From the NCBI GenBank assembly GCA_914767885.1, contig CAJZBQ010000057.1, positions 992,001 through 1,056,000 of the forward strand: DNA of 64,000 nt, read 5' to 3'. The notes below the pieces were generated by a model. That model searched no databases. It worked only from the letters and a program-made list of their open reading frames with translations, and had not been told where the DNA came from. Source of the stretch: Blepharisma stoltei (Eukaryota > Ciliophora > Heterotrichea > Heterotrichida > Blepharismidae). Positions 45,608 through 56,372 of the stretch are shown one piece after another; position 1 is the first letter of the stretch; each line of letters starts with the position of its first letter. The translations under genes were made by a program, and so were the position numbers.

Positions 45608-48600
45608 ATGAAAAAAGGTGCTAAGAATCAAAAGCCTGTAAATTACTACAACTATTTTCTAGATCTAGGTGATAGCTGCTATGCAGAAAACAAGCTCGAA
45701 GAAGCCATAACAGACTATAGATCTGCGATTAACCTTCTTAAAACTTCAGATAAAAAAGACGAAGTCAAACTTAAATCTGACCTAGCTATTGCTTACAATA
45801 AAAAAGCATTTGCCTGGTATATACTAGGGGGAAATGACCACAAAGCAGCAAGGGAATTAAAAAAAGCAGTTTCTCTCAAACCTGATTATGCTGAAGCCTT
45901 TAAAAACTTGGGCATCGTTTTACAAAATTTTTGTGATAATGATAAAGCAACAGAAGCATATGACAAAGCAATCGAACTTAATCCAAATGACACAGCTCCT
46001 CATATCGCCAAGGGCATATCATTTAATGCATGTCATGAACTTTCTAAAGCAATAGAAAGCTTTAACGAGGCAATTAAAATTGATCCTAATGATCCAAATG
46101 GTTACATTTATAAAGCATATGCTCTTGAATCTTTAAATAAACTTTCTGAGGCCGAAGACTGCATTAATCTAGCAATCAGTTTAAATCCAAATTATGAGGA
46201 TTCTTACTTTTATAAAGCATTATTTCTTTCTCTGGCAGGTAGAAATCTCGAAGCAGCAGAATGCATCAATGAAACATTTAGGTGTGAAATTAATGATCCA
46301 ATTTTTTATATAAAGCGTGGCCAACTGCTCACTCCCCCACTTTAAATTGGAACAAAAAATCCTGTTCCAATTTAAAGGTGGTTAAGAAAAAGTTTTAAAA
46401 AAAAAACAAAATTATATAAAAGTTAAAGAGACAATAAATTGTATGCATTTATATTCAACAACATTCATCCCTTAAAATTGAAAAAAAATAGTGTTTAATT
46501 TTTGATTCTGCATATTAAATTAGATATTAAGATATATTACATATAAATTATGATTTTTGCCTATAAAATTTTCATTATAAAATTGAATTTTGTTCCAATT
46601 TAAAGGGGGGTTAACTCCCCAAAAAATGGAAATTTTACCTATATTTTGTTCCAATTTAAAGGGAAGGGAGTCAGTGATCTAAAATTAGAAGCAGAAGCTC
46701 TAAAAGATTTTAAGAGTGCTTTAAATCTATTCCAAGAAATACTGTCAAAAGAAAATAGTCATAGAATAATTAATAAGCCTCATTGGGGAGCGCTGTGGTA
46801 TTTAACAATTAATCAGCTTCATCTTGAGTTCCTTGAGGAAATTATTGGAATGCAGGAGTGCTTTACTGAATTAAAGAAGGAGCTTGAAAGACGTAAGACT
46901 GATGAGCAAAGCTTAGATGAAAAAATTGTTGAGAAATATCAAGCAATTAAAAAGCAACAGCCTGAAATCCTTAAATTTGCAATTGAAAAACTAAGGGATT
47001 CTCTTTATACTCCATTTTGCACTTCTCATATAGAGAGAGAGAAATCTTTATTACTTAAAGGCCTTTATTTCAGGGCCATGTCCCGATTAAAAATTTTTTT
47101 TAACTTTCTTCTTTTCCTAAAATCTTTGGATAAAATTTTAGTAAAATTTTCTGAACCCACGTAATCCGCGATTTTTTCGATTTCTGAGTCTGATATGAAT
47201 TTTCTATATCTGATGAAATTTGAATCTGATCTAAATTTTATTTTCTTGATAATGTTTGATTCTGATATCAATTTTATTTTTCTGATAAAATTTGAATCTG
47301 ATCTAATTTTTATTTTTCTGGTGTTCAGGATTTTCTTATCGATTGTCTTCTTATCATCAATGATCACCTCAGTCTTCCTATATTTGAAGGTTTCCTGAAT
47401 AGAATCTATTTCATCTAGTATTTTTCCATCTAAACGACTTAAAAACTCCAATATTTTGTCATCTGTATCAACATTTTCTGCATCACTATCATTTCATTCA
47501 TACTCTGATTTCAGAATTATCAAGTAATCCTGTATCAATAAGTTCATTTAATAGTAAAAGTTCGAAAAATTCATCCTGTAAAGCTCCGTTTTCTTCACAA
47601 AAGGAAGAAGAATAGGAAACATTACTTTCCGAATCTTCCATTAAAATAAAAGTCTTCTCATATAGAAGATAAATTATTTTCATTAAAAGAAGATATCATT
47701 GATTTCTGGCTGCCTCAGTCAAGGAAAGAGGTTAGACTTGAATTAGAGCTTAAGATAAAAGCTGACATAGAAGGGAGTCGAAGGCTTAAAAAATATTGTG
47801 ATGCTCTATTTGAAAGACTCAATGTTGCTGTTAATGAAGCAGAAAATAGATCTTATCAACGCTTGGAAAATCAACCAGCCGTTTGACAAACCATAGATCT
47901 ATTTTTTGAAGATAGAGTTCTAGATAATATAAAAGTCCCATTTGGTGCTAGAGGAGGAGGACTTTATCATGTTCTTGGCAATAAACAATATTTCCTTTAC
48001 TCCCCCTTCGTGCGAGCAAAACCATTTGAAAAATCACTATTTTTTGCCTAAAAACAAAAATTTTTAATAGAAAAATTTGAGATATAAGTGATAATTATTA
48101 TAATGAAATCTCTAGTTAATTCTGCTTAATTTTAAAACAAATTGCACTTAAAACATAAATTTTGCAAATTAAAAATAAATATATTTTCTTTCCAATTTTG
48201 CGAATTAATTTTTTTAAAAAAATATTAATCCCCCTCAAGCGAATTGTTCGCGCACGAAGGGGGAGGAGTTGGTAATTTGAGCCCATGTGCTGAATTGCGG
48301 CCATATGTTATTAGAAAAACAGCAGAGACACTCACCATAGCGAATAGAGAAAAAATAAAGGCAGCAAAGCATAATCCTGAAGTGCAGTTTTGAATTGAAA
48401 ATGGACTTATTGCTAAATACAATGATTACTTTATGCTAAATCTTGACGATGATCTCTATAAAAAGAAATATCAAATTTTGGGCTGCCTTGACGCTTTGTT
48501 GATTATTATTGCAGCTTGGGGTAGCTTTTTTACATATAAACTAACTTCAGAAGAAAGGATTAATCTGCTAGTATCAGCGAATTCTTCGTTTAAATTCACT

Positions 48601-48681
48601 GAAGGAAAATTCATAATTACAGATCCCAAACTTCAATGTCCACCAAAAAATAAAAAAGAGGCATGCTGCAATATTTTTTAG
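45608..48681 (+). CDS. TPR protein with a long C-terminal domain, split by three inserts
   Basis: Plus-strand gene from MKKGAKNQKPVNYY to TAG (48681). Seven or so TPRs (e.g. EAITDYRSAINLL, KAIESFNEAIKIDPNDPNGY) are followed, after a MITE, by a helical region (SDLKLEAEALKDFKSALNLF; YQAIKKQQPEILKFAIEKL). After a second insert comes HIEDKLFSLKEDIIDFWLPQ and, after a third, YVIRKTAETLTIANREKIK, with a hydrophobic hairpin near the end (ILGCLDALLIIIAAWGSFFTYK). TGA is read as Trp at least twice in the last part. The final part is duplicated at 50950-51341. Function unknown; the TPRs imply a binding scaffold, and the hydrophobic segment a possible membrane anchor. Confidence 0.75.
46332..46673 (+). 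mobile_element. MITE family C (339 bp)
   Basis: CTCCC...GGGAG ends next to TCA (46329-46331 and 46671-46673). The motif is ctttaaattggaacaaaa in four copies (left hairpin pair, inner right, outer right), with the shared ggggttaa and ccccaaaaaatgga blocks. Excision with one TCA gives KRGQLLSDLKLEAEA in frame. Confidence 0.9.
47022..47666 (-). mobile_element. 632-bp insert carrying its own antisense reading frame, 13 bp target duplication
   Basis: cttctcatataga lies at 47022-47034 and 47654-47666. The insert, read on the minus strand, begins about a dozen bases before an ATG (MEDSESNVSYSSS, about 47641). It runs through an acidic part, then (after one frame change near 47515) EYEWNDSDAENVDTDDK, a helix ILEFLSRLDGKILDEI, and three repeats of a RKIKxRSDSNFI motif, to TAA at about 47065. 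So the ORF fills almost the whole insert, as in a processed retrocopy or a small element encoding one protein. Removing it joins CTSHIE to DKLFSLKED in the host gene. Confidence 0.7.
48000..48305 (+). mobile_element. MITE (C-run type, family A variant) plus ~37 bp, excised together
   Basis: The ends ctcccccttcgtgcgagca and its complement (cgcacgaagggggaggag) bound a core like family A. Excising only the MITE does not keep the frame, but TA-to-TA removal to 48305 gives KQYFLYVIRKTAETL in frame. The IES thus includes flanking host-like DNA. Confidence 0.65.
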
Positions 48682-49080
48682 GCTTAAAATTAATTTAAAT
48701 ATATTTATATTAAATTCTCTTTAAAGTGCTTCTAACACCGCAAATCCTATATTGCAATGAGGTTTCTTAATTTCTATAAGGCATAGGCTTTATATTGTCC
48801 GATTATTTCTTATAATGCTTAATATAAAGTGAAATATAAAACCAAGATAAATAGATATTAAGCTGGGCTTTAGATCTGGGTGCAATTGTGTCTCTGGATA
48901 TTCACGAAATTGTACTTCTCCCGAAATTAAACATTAGAGAAGCATTGCATATTAACTGTAAGCATCCATAGTTTCAAATTATAGCAAAGTGCTCGAATTG
49001 GAGCCTAATGAGCCCATATTTTTAAAAATTATACTAGAATGCTAAATACTCTTAAATAAGGATTAAAGCTCTAAAGGACA
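48682..49080. other. 3' flank of the TPR gene, duplicated at 51342-51730
   Basis: The two copies align with many substitutions over about 400 bp (e.g. ggcataggctttatattg and ggcatagggatttgtatag). No gene is present. Confidence 0.6.
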
Positions 49081-49380
49081 ATTAATGAAGCAAATCCTTT
49101 AATGCAAGAAAAAGAAGCTAATGAAATCATCAAGATCTATGAAAAGAGAAAAAAGAAGGGGAATATGTAGAAAGCTAAGAAGAGGATAATAGCTGCCTAT
49201 ATTTATGATATTTTAGATCAAAATCACAAAAAATTACTTTCATAAAGGCTGCACGTACCTCAGCTTTTCAAAAAGGATTAGAATATCCCAAAAATTACTC
49301 AGATTTTCTTAAAAAACTAAAAGAGCAAGTCGAAATAGTAAGCAACAGCACGCTCAATTTTTTTATTGGCTCGCATTAAT
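49080..49380 (+). pseudogene. Decayed coding fragment of unknown family
   Basis: Pieces such as NEANPLMQEKEANEIIKIY and RTSAFQKGLEYPKNYSDFL followed by KEQVEIVSNSTLNFF are coding-like but separated by stops and a frame change. No ATG-to-stop frame survives. Confidence 0.4.
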
Positions 49381-49506
49381 CTTAGCTTAAAAATTTGAAC
49401 TCAATTCAAGGAATGTATTAAAATTTCCTAAAAAATACCTTAAAAACATAGCAAAAAATCACTTTTCTTCCATTCAATAATTAAACTCAATTTATAAATA
49501 ATTAAA

Positions 49507-50337
49507 ATGAATCGTGATCGATTTTCCGAAAGGTGTATAAGGCTTTCATTAATGCAGAATTTTAGAGACAAAAAGCTTCCTTTCTTTAATGACCGGTTAG
49601 ATTGAGCTTATGAAGAAATGATTGAGAGAATTAGAAGAAAAGATGCAGCAATAAGTACGGCATGGATTCTTGGGCTCGGAAGCTGGTATTGATATTATGT
49701 TAAGCCTCATTTCAACGGAGTTAAATATCTTGGATATACTTTAGTTTTCTTAGTGTGGGCTTCTGTAGATATGCTTATTAGCACACTTGTTAAAAATTAT
49801 TATACCGATATTAACTTAGAAAATAAAATACTTAGAAGATACCTACCCCAAGTCATCGAAAATAACCCGAAGCTTGAATGTCTTTTTTCCAGCCCAGATC
49901 CTCAAGGTGAATCTCAAACGAGCACTGAAGAATATGAAATCAATCAGATTTTTAATGGGTGGGTATATAATGTCTATCAAAAATGAAACATAAATGAAAA
50001 CAGTAACCAAATTGGAAATTTATATGAGGAAAGTCCTGCAGATCAAGACCGTAAAAAATTTTCATTTCACCCGGAGATAAAGGAGGCTAAAACTTTGAAA
50101 GCAGGTTATTCAGAGACTCATGAAGATCAATGAACTTCAAAAAGCAGCTGCCATGAGGAAAAATTATGAACAAAATATTTCGATGGCCCATTTAACTCAA
50201 AATGCAATTTATCCGGTAGCAAAATAGCTTCAAAATACATAAATGATTTAAATAATCACTATATATGATCATTCAGCCAAGATAATATTAGTGCTGCCTA
50301 TTATCCTGGAGTTTCCATCTTACAAGATCGGATTTAA
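49507..50337 (+). CDS. Membrane protein of unknown function (276 aa)
   Basis: A frame from MNRDRFSERCIRLSL to TAA is open only if six or more TGA codons are Trp (for example RLDWAYEEM, SWYWYYVKPH, VYQKWNINE, HYIWSFSQD). It has an N-terminal amphipathic helix; a hydrophobic hairpin (about residues 50-90: AISTAWILGLGSWYW and YLGYTLVFLVWASVDMLIST); then a Ser/Asn/Glu-rich tail. No domain is recognised. It has no insert. The density of Trp at TGA makes this a good example of the code change. Confidence 0.7.
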
Positions 50338-50784
50338 ATAATAATAATAATAAGATTATTATGCAAAATAAAATAAATTTTTCAATTGCTACGATTCCTC
50401 AAATTGCACCCAAAGAATCAATTCATAAACAATTTCTAACGTTGATATTAATTTACGGTTATCAATAGCTTAATTGGATCAATAATTTTTATAAAATTTC
50501 GTTACTGTTATTTTTCTTCCTTTTCAACTTTGTTTTCTTCCCCATCCATTTCTTACACTATCTCCATTTTCATTTTTGTTTTGCAGGACTATGGGATCTT
50601 AGTGGCGCTTAAAGGTGTTTTTTGGAATATGAGGTAAAACATATAAATAATAGTTATCTTAAAGTACTCAAGAGAGAGAAATATCAATAGCCACTATAAT
50701 GCTGTGATTAGCTAATCAAAATAAAGCATTATTAGAAATCATTCAATTAACTTAAAATTTAAGAGAAATCTATTTTTCTAATTA

Positions 50785-51341
50785 TCATGCTTCCTAATAA
50801 ATTCTGTTGATGACAAATTTTCATTTCATAACCTATGAAATTAATATATAATACACTCGGTATTTCTCCGAAAATTTGCAAAGAAATTTTTGAAAAAAAA
50901 TTTTGTCTCTTACCGAAGAGGGGAGTTGGTAATTTGGGCCCACTTCCTGAAATGCGGAAATATGTTATTAGAAAGACAGCAGAGACACTCACCATAGCGA
51001 ATAGAGAAAAAATAAAGGCTGCAAAACATAATCCTGAGGTGCAGTTTTGAATTGAAAATGGACTTATTGCGAGGTACAATGATTATTTTATGCTAAATCT
51101 TGACGAAGATCTTAATAGAAAGAAATATCAGATTTTGGGCAGCCTTGACGCTTTGTTGATTATTATTTTTGTATTGGGTAGCTTTTTTACAAATAAAGTA
51201 GCTTTAGAAGAAAGGATTAATCTTTTAGTATCAGTGAATTCTTCGTATAAATTCTCTGAAGGAAAAATCATAATTACAGATCCCAAACTCATACACCAAC
51301 CAAAAATTAAAAAAAAGGTATGCTGCAATACATTTTAGGAT
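50785..51341 (+). pseudogene. Duplicated 3' part of the TPR gene
   Basis: From about 50930 the frame GNLGPLPEMRKYVIRKTAETL to TAG (51341) is a close paralogue of 48272-48681, with about 80 percent identity by eye. Just before it, only a scrap of a MITE end (gaagaggggag) remains where the other copy has a whole MITE. The leading 60 bp match the spacer after 45330. There is no start or TPR part, so it is a partial duplicate. Confidence 0.65.
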
Positions 51342-51726
51342 TAAAATTAATATAAATATTATTAATATTATGGTTTCTCTTTATATTACTTCTAAGACCG
51401 AAAACCCTATTATTGCTACGACTCTTCTTAATTTCTAAAAGGCATAGGGATTTGTATAGTCTGATTATTTCTTATAATGCTTAATATAAAATCACAGGTG
51501 AATTGGTATTAAGCTGCGCTTTAGGCCTGAATGCAATCTGACTTCTGGATATTCATGCAATTGACTTTTTCCGAAACTTAAACACTTAGAGAACCATTGA
51601 ATATTAACTGCAAGTAACTATAGTTTCAAATTATAGATAGGTGCTCGAACTGAAACCAAGTGAGCCAATAATTTTAAAAAATTATACTAGACTGCTAAAT
51701 ACTCTTGAATAAGGATTAAAGCTCTA

Positions 51727-51760
51727 ACTCCCCCACTCCACGAATGCTTTAACCTAGCAA
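51727..51760. mobile_element. Single MITE end (C-run type)
   Basis: ctctaactcccccactccacgaatg starts like a MITE beside TAA, while the paralogous site near 49076 reads ctctaaaggac without it. The other end was not found. Confidence 0.5.
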
Positions 51761-52344
51761 TCTTTTTTAAATTTTAGAAAAATTAAAGATGATATCTGAA
51801 ATTTAAACACAGTTACTTAAAGCATTACTGATGGGCTATACTAAATAATAATTTTGCGAATTAACATAAGTTAACACTAGATATTATAAAAATAGTATAT
51901 TATTTAGTTATTAGTATATGCGATACTCGAGAACACTGAATTCTAAAGAGGCCTTCAGATTATAAGAAAATAATATGGAAATTAATGGCACTATTTCTGC
52001 GATATTTTTTATAAAATTCATAGTCTTATTATATTGCAGTGATCCTCTTAAAAAAATAAAAATGATTCAATTAATAAATCAGCTCAAGTAAGATTTAATA
52101 ATTTCGATGGCAATGTCTAAAATTTATATTTAAAGAGGTATCCTTTTTCAGTATAAAAGGACCGATTAAAATATTTGCTAAGCATTTAATATTTTTGCTT
52201 TGTTAAAATGCTTTTAAATTCTTTCCTGCATTAGTTCAAGCATAATTTTTCCATAGTATTGTTAAACTAATTATTTTAAATACAAATATGCAGCAATAAA
52301 GTTTTATTAATTGATATTGGAAGTCAGTACTGAAAAAATACTTA
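51761..52344. other. AT-rich intergenic region
   Basis: No gene. Possibly the worn interior of the MITE whose left end is at 51728. Confidence 0.35.
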
Positions 52345-52905
52345 CTCCCCCCCCATCCTTGATCGAACGACTCGCCATCGTTCGATCAAGGATGGGGGGT
52401 TAAAAAAAAAATTTTTTTGGGAAAAAAAATTTTATATATAAAATGAAAAAGATAAATATAGATTTTTTTTATTTACTTTTAAATAAAGAGGGTTAAGAGT
52501 ATTTAATAATTATTTTTACAGCAAAAAAATTGAATTAATTTCATAAAAATACCAATTTTTAATATTTTGATTTATTAGTTACCAATTTAAACTGTATAAA
52601 TTTTAATTTAAATTAATTTTTTTTTAAAAACTTTAAAGAATCTCTATTTTATTAGATTATTGAGTTTTTAAGCCTAGGTTGATGGCTAAATCACTTCGGA
52701 TGGTTGATTTCGCAGCTTTTTTGTCGTCTCAAAGCTCTGAAAACAACTTCATTAGGTACATCTTCCAAAGCTTTTGATAACTAATATTTTTATATATATA
52801 AAAATTTGCATGATATGAAAATCGTTCGATCAAGGATGGGGGTTAATTTCCCCAATTTTTAGGAATTTTACAGTCAATCGTTCGATCAAGGATGGGGGGG
52901 GGGAG
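52345..52905 (+). mobile_element. MITE family D (561 bp)
   Basis: TTA on both sides. Ends of C-run and G-run. The motif atccttgatcgaacga is present four times: left hairpin pair (about 52353 and 52374), inner right (about 52823), outer right (about 52877). It has the chassis blocks ggggttaa and ttccccaatttttagga. The core is longer and unlike family A. Confidence 0.9.
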
Positions 52906-53205
52906 TTACCATTAGTTTCAAGTTTTAGCTTCTAAATAAAACGTCATAAGTGTTTATTAAAAGATGGAAAATTCTATTCAAATAGAAATGATGGAATATT
53001 TACTATTCTTAAGATAGAAGCGTAGGTGAGACAGTAGACATTGCTAACATTAAATTATAAAAATAATACAGACAGTTAAATGAGTACTCAATTTAAAGAT
53101 CGTGGGGCAAATGAAGGGGGGATGCTTTGAGTGAAAGATTATGCTTGTAAATTTATAGGATTAAACCCGAGGGCTTTTAATTCTCTTTTTGAGCATGCTT
53201 GCATG
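52906..53205. other. Intergenic region
   Basis: No gene is seen. It lies downstream of the zinc-finger gene. Confidence 0.35.
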
Positions 53206-53610
53206 CTATTGAGATTCGTGCCTCTGGCATAAGCGCTTGCTGAGTTTTCTGGCCCTAAAAATCTCTTGGATGGTTCTGGTTCTTGGTTGCATCCCCTCTT
53301 CGCGGTCTGATTCTTTTGTCTTAGATTTCTCTGAATTACCAAATGTTAGGAATTTCCCAACATCTTCATCTTCATTTTTGCATTTCTGAGAGTTCCTTGC
53401 CTTTTTCCAGTAAAGCCACTCACTAAAGTGCTTTACCTTAGTATGACGAATGAGGTTCTTCGTGTACTTGTAGTTTTTAGGACACACTTCACATTGGAAA
53501 GGTCTTTCATCACTATGCGATGCCAAATGCCTAGTCAGCAATTGCTTTCTGCTGAATCTCTTCTTGCAAGTTTCACAAACAAATCTCCTGCTTTCGTAGT
53601 CCACGTCCAT
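53206..53610 (-). CDS. C2H2 zinc-finger protein (134 aa)
   Basis: Minus-strand frame from MDVDYESRRF to TAG. Two classical fingers: FVCETCKKRFSRKQLLTRH (His pair at H-x3-H) and FQCEVCPKNYKYTKNLIRH (H-x4-H), joined by a canonical linker of the SDERPF type. The C-terminal tail is basic, Ser/Lys-rich and probably unstructured. Two fingers can bind about 6 bp of DNA or RNA, so a nuclear regulatory role is plausible. No insert is seen. Base composition is a little richer in G+C than neighbours. Confidence 0.8.
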   Translation of the reverse strand: MDVDYESRRFVCETCKKRFSRKQLLTRHLASHSDERPFQCEVCPKNYKYTKNLIRHTKVKHFSEWLYWKKARNSQKCKNEDEDVGKFLTFGNSEKSKTKESDREEGMQPRTRTIQEIFRARKLSKRLCQRHESQ

Positions 53611-54888
53611 TTATTGCAAAGATGGAAGATGATGGCCAATTGTAAATGCTGCATTAAGGAATGGAACTGATTAATGGAGAATTGTGATAGCGATTATAAC
53701 GCTACTGGGATTGCAGGACTATAGCTCAAGCTCAACCAAAGATGTGCCCTATATAATTTTAGTATTAAAGCCCCCAACAAAAATTTCAACCTTCTCCAAG
53801 AATTGTGATCTCTCAACAATCAATACCAAAAATGCTTTCCCATGCTTATTAATTCCCATCACAAGCAGCGGTACATTTTCCTAACTTCTTTGATTACATC
53901 AGTGGAAAAGATCCTTTAGCTGATAAAGAGGGATAATTCTCTCAAAGAAACAGTAAAAAAGTTAAAAAATTCAATTCAGAAGTCATCATAATTGCCAAAA
54001 TAAAAGAAAAAGATTGTGCTGGCCAAGAGTTGATTATAATTTATACGCTACCCTAAAGTACTTGCACATATAGCAATATGCTTGAACCGAGGCCAATAAA
54101 AAAAGGGCTATATAAATTGTAAGAGTAATTATAGCTTTTCAGTGAGATGGGATGCACTATGTTTCGCTTCCTTTTATTAAGTAGAGCTTATAACAGCAAT
54201 TTTTTTGCTTCAATTTCATATAAATTTTAATTAAATTAATCTAAATTTTATTATAAACTATAGTAAAGAAAGTGTATATGCTCAAAAAAAGAAAGACAAA
54301 GATTTAATTGTGGCATTTACTTGTTTATATTTAGATAGTAAATTTTCTTTATTTTAATATAAAAATTTTTTACTATTTTTTCATATAAATTATTATTAAA
54401 GGACAAAACTGCTAAATTGATTCTTAATAGAATCTAAAAATAAAAGGTTCTGGTATACTTCTATTGGCCAAGACTAAGGGCCGCAAGAATTACAATTTTA
54501 CATTAACTGGAATCTAGAAACTACTGAATTTATAAAGTATTCTATATTGACTTTCAAGATTTAAACATGGACCTCTGTATTTAAAATATTTTTTGTATGT
54601 CAATCAAAGCTTACCTTTAGCTGTTAATTATTACTAATAGAAAATTATTATTGTATTAGATCTTTAATAGGGGTCTTAAAAAACAAATAAATTAAGAATT
54701 GAACCAAGATTGTGCGCTGCAGAAGGTAAAATTTCTAATTAAATTAGGAGCTGAACAATGCACTCAGCTTATCAAGAATTTAGCCCCAGGTCTTACTGTA
54801 GTTGATCTCCCTGATTAATCTTGATTTTTTATTTCTAGGACTAATATTAGCTTTTAACAATAACTAAAACTAATAAAAAGTTGACAAT
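53611..54888. other. Intergenic region of about 1.3 kb
   Basis: Only short frames, none with recognisable features. A minus-strand stretch (PLLVMGINKHGKAFLVLIVE near 53860) looks coding-like but is closed by stops on both sides and could be a decayed gene. The last 300 bp hold the DJ-1 promoter region. Confidence 0.4.
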
Positions 54889-55473
54889 ATGCCAGCCAAG
54901 AAAATCTTAGCCTTAACAGGAGATTACGCTGAAGACTACGAAATCATGGTCCCAGTCCAACTTTTATCAATGGTCGGGCATATAGTCCACACTGTCTGTC
55001 CAGACAAGCAAGCAGGTGACTATACATTGACCTCTGTCCACGATCTAGAACTCGGCCTCCAAACCTATTATTCAATTGACGGGCACAGATTTACCTTAAA
55101 TAAAACTTTTTCAGAAGTAAACGAGGCTGAATATGACGCTTTATTTATCACTGGAGGCGGCGCACCTGAATATATAAGATTAAATCCAAGGGTCATTGAA
55201 ATTGTGCAGCATTTCGCGAATAATAATAAACCTATAGGCACTGTAGGGCATGGAGTGCAAGTGTTAGCAGCTGCTGGAGTGCTTAGGGGGAGAAAAGTAA
55301 CTGGGTATATTGCATGTGAGCCTGAAGTCGCTATATCTGGAGGCACTTATGTGAAAAAAGACTGGGGAGAGACCAATGTAGACGGAAATCTTGTGAGCTG
55401 TGTAGCTTGGTCTGGGCATGAAACTTTTGTTGCTGAGTTTTTGAAGGTTTTAGGGACAACAATTGAGCTTTAA
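54889..55473 (+). CDS. DJ-1/PfpI-family protein lacking the nucleophilic Cys
   Basis: Complete plus-strand frame, 194 aa, near the usual length for the family. The N-terminal strand KKILALTGDYAEDYEIMVP includes the conserved Glu of the active site region. Next come ALFITGGGAPEYIR (the oxyanion loop GGG) and the elbow KPIGTVGHGVQVLAAAGVL, where the family normally has C-H-G; here the Cys is Gly. GKKVTGY-type (GRKVTGYIA) and the final strands are conserved. Protease, glyoxalase or redox-sensor functions that need this Cys are therefore unlikely, although such GHG members may have other roles. There are no inserts or TGA codons. Codon choice suggests a well-expressed gene. Confidence 0.85.
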   Translation: MPAKKILALTGDYAEDYEIMVPVQLLSMVGHIVHTVCPDKQAGDYTLTSVHDLELGLQTYYSIDGHRFTLNKTFSEVNEAEYDALFITGGGAPEYIRLNPRVIEIVQHFANNNKPIGTVGHGVQVLAAAGVLRGRKVTGYIACEPEVAISGGTYVKKDWGETNVDGNLVSCVAWSGHETFVAEFLKVLGTTIEL

Positions 55474-55655
55474 ATAATAAATATGCTTAATTATAAAGAT
55501 TAGTAATAATAGCAGAAATTTTATTATTTACTTTAAAAGTTGGCCAGAATATTTAGCCTCAGTAATTGGGCATATCTTTTATATGAGACTTATAATTATA
55601 ATAAAAACACTAATTTAATACGAAATTTTTTATTTCATAAATACTGGGGAAGCTT

Positions 55656-56272
55656 TTAAAAATCTCTAGGCTCACGAGTTTCCAAAAACGTTTTAAGTGT
55701 CCTTGACGAGTTTAAAAACCTGACTTTCCACTGTCTCAGCTTATTATGCCCTTCTAATGTCTCTGGGTGAAATTTTTCAATGATATTATGAAGTACAGCA
55801 AATACATGGAAATCTGCCCTAGTAGGATGATTTCCCACAAAGTATCCGCTTCCTCCATTATTTTTATCAAGCCTTGCCTCTATTATTCTAAGCCACTCAG
55901 GGACTTTTTCTGTAAATACTTTACTAAGTCCTTCAAAGTCCTTATTAAAGGCTAAAGGAGTTATAGTGCTGCCAATATCTTCGCATAAGTCGCACAAAGA
56001 CTCAGTCCAATAGGTTTCTTCACCTTCTGCAGCTCCATAGCCAAATTTATTGCAAAGGTAACGAGAAATTGACTGAGTTTGAGCCAGCCTGTGCCCGTCT
56101 ACATCTACTATTGGCAGTTGGGAAAATTCAGCAAAGCCTGAACCCTTCAGCTGAGGCCATTCTTGGAATTGAATTTTATGGTCTTCGAAAGCAGCCCCGG
56201 CGTAGTGAAGAATCATCCGGATAACGTCAGCTCTCCCATATATGTCGAAGTAGTGAACAGTTATGCCTGACA
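55656..56272 (-). CDS. Glutathione S-transferase, sigma-like (205 aa)
   Basis: Minus-strand frame. The start is taken at MSGITVHYFDIYGRADVIR because the longer upstream frame (to 56387) is low in family likeness and runs into the target duplication of a retroposon. The thioredoxin-like N-domain has the catalytic Tyr in HYFDIYGRAD, the cis-Pro in SQLPIVDVDG and the glutathione-binding QTQSISRYL (about 56070). The helical C-domain has GNHPTRADFHVFAVLHNI (N-capping Asp). It conjugates glutathione or acts as a prostaglandin-type isomerase. Uninterrupted. Confidence 0.88.
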
Positions 56273-56372
56273 TTATTATATAAATTTGGTTTGGAAAGGA
56301 AATTCCAATGGTGTTAGATTGGCTACTTAAAACAATTAGATGGCAATAATAAAAAGATAAAGAATGTGACTG

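Noticed and set aside
47195-47398. Plus-strand frame rich in Phe/Leu (NFLYLMKFESDLNFIF...)
   Set aside because: It is the antisense of the RKIKxRSDSNFI repeats in the minus-strand frame of the insert.
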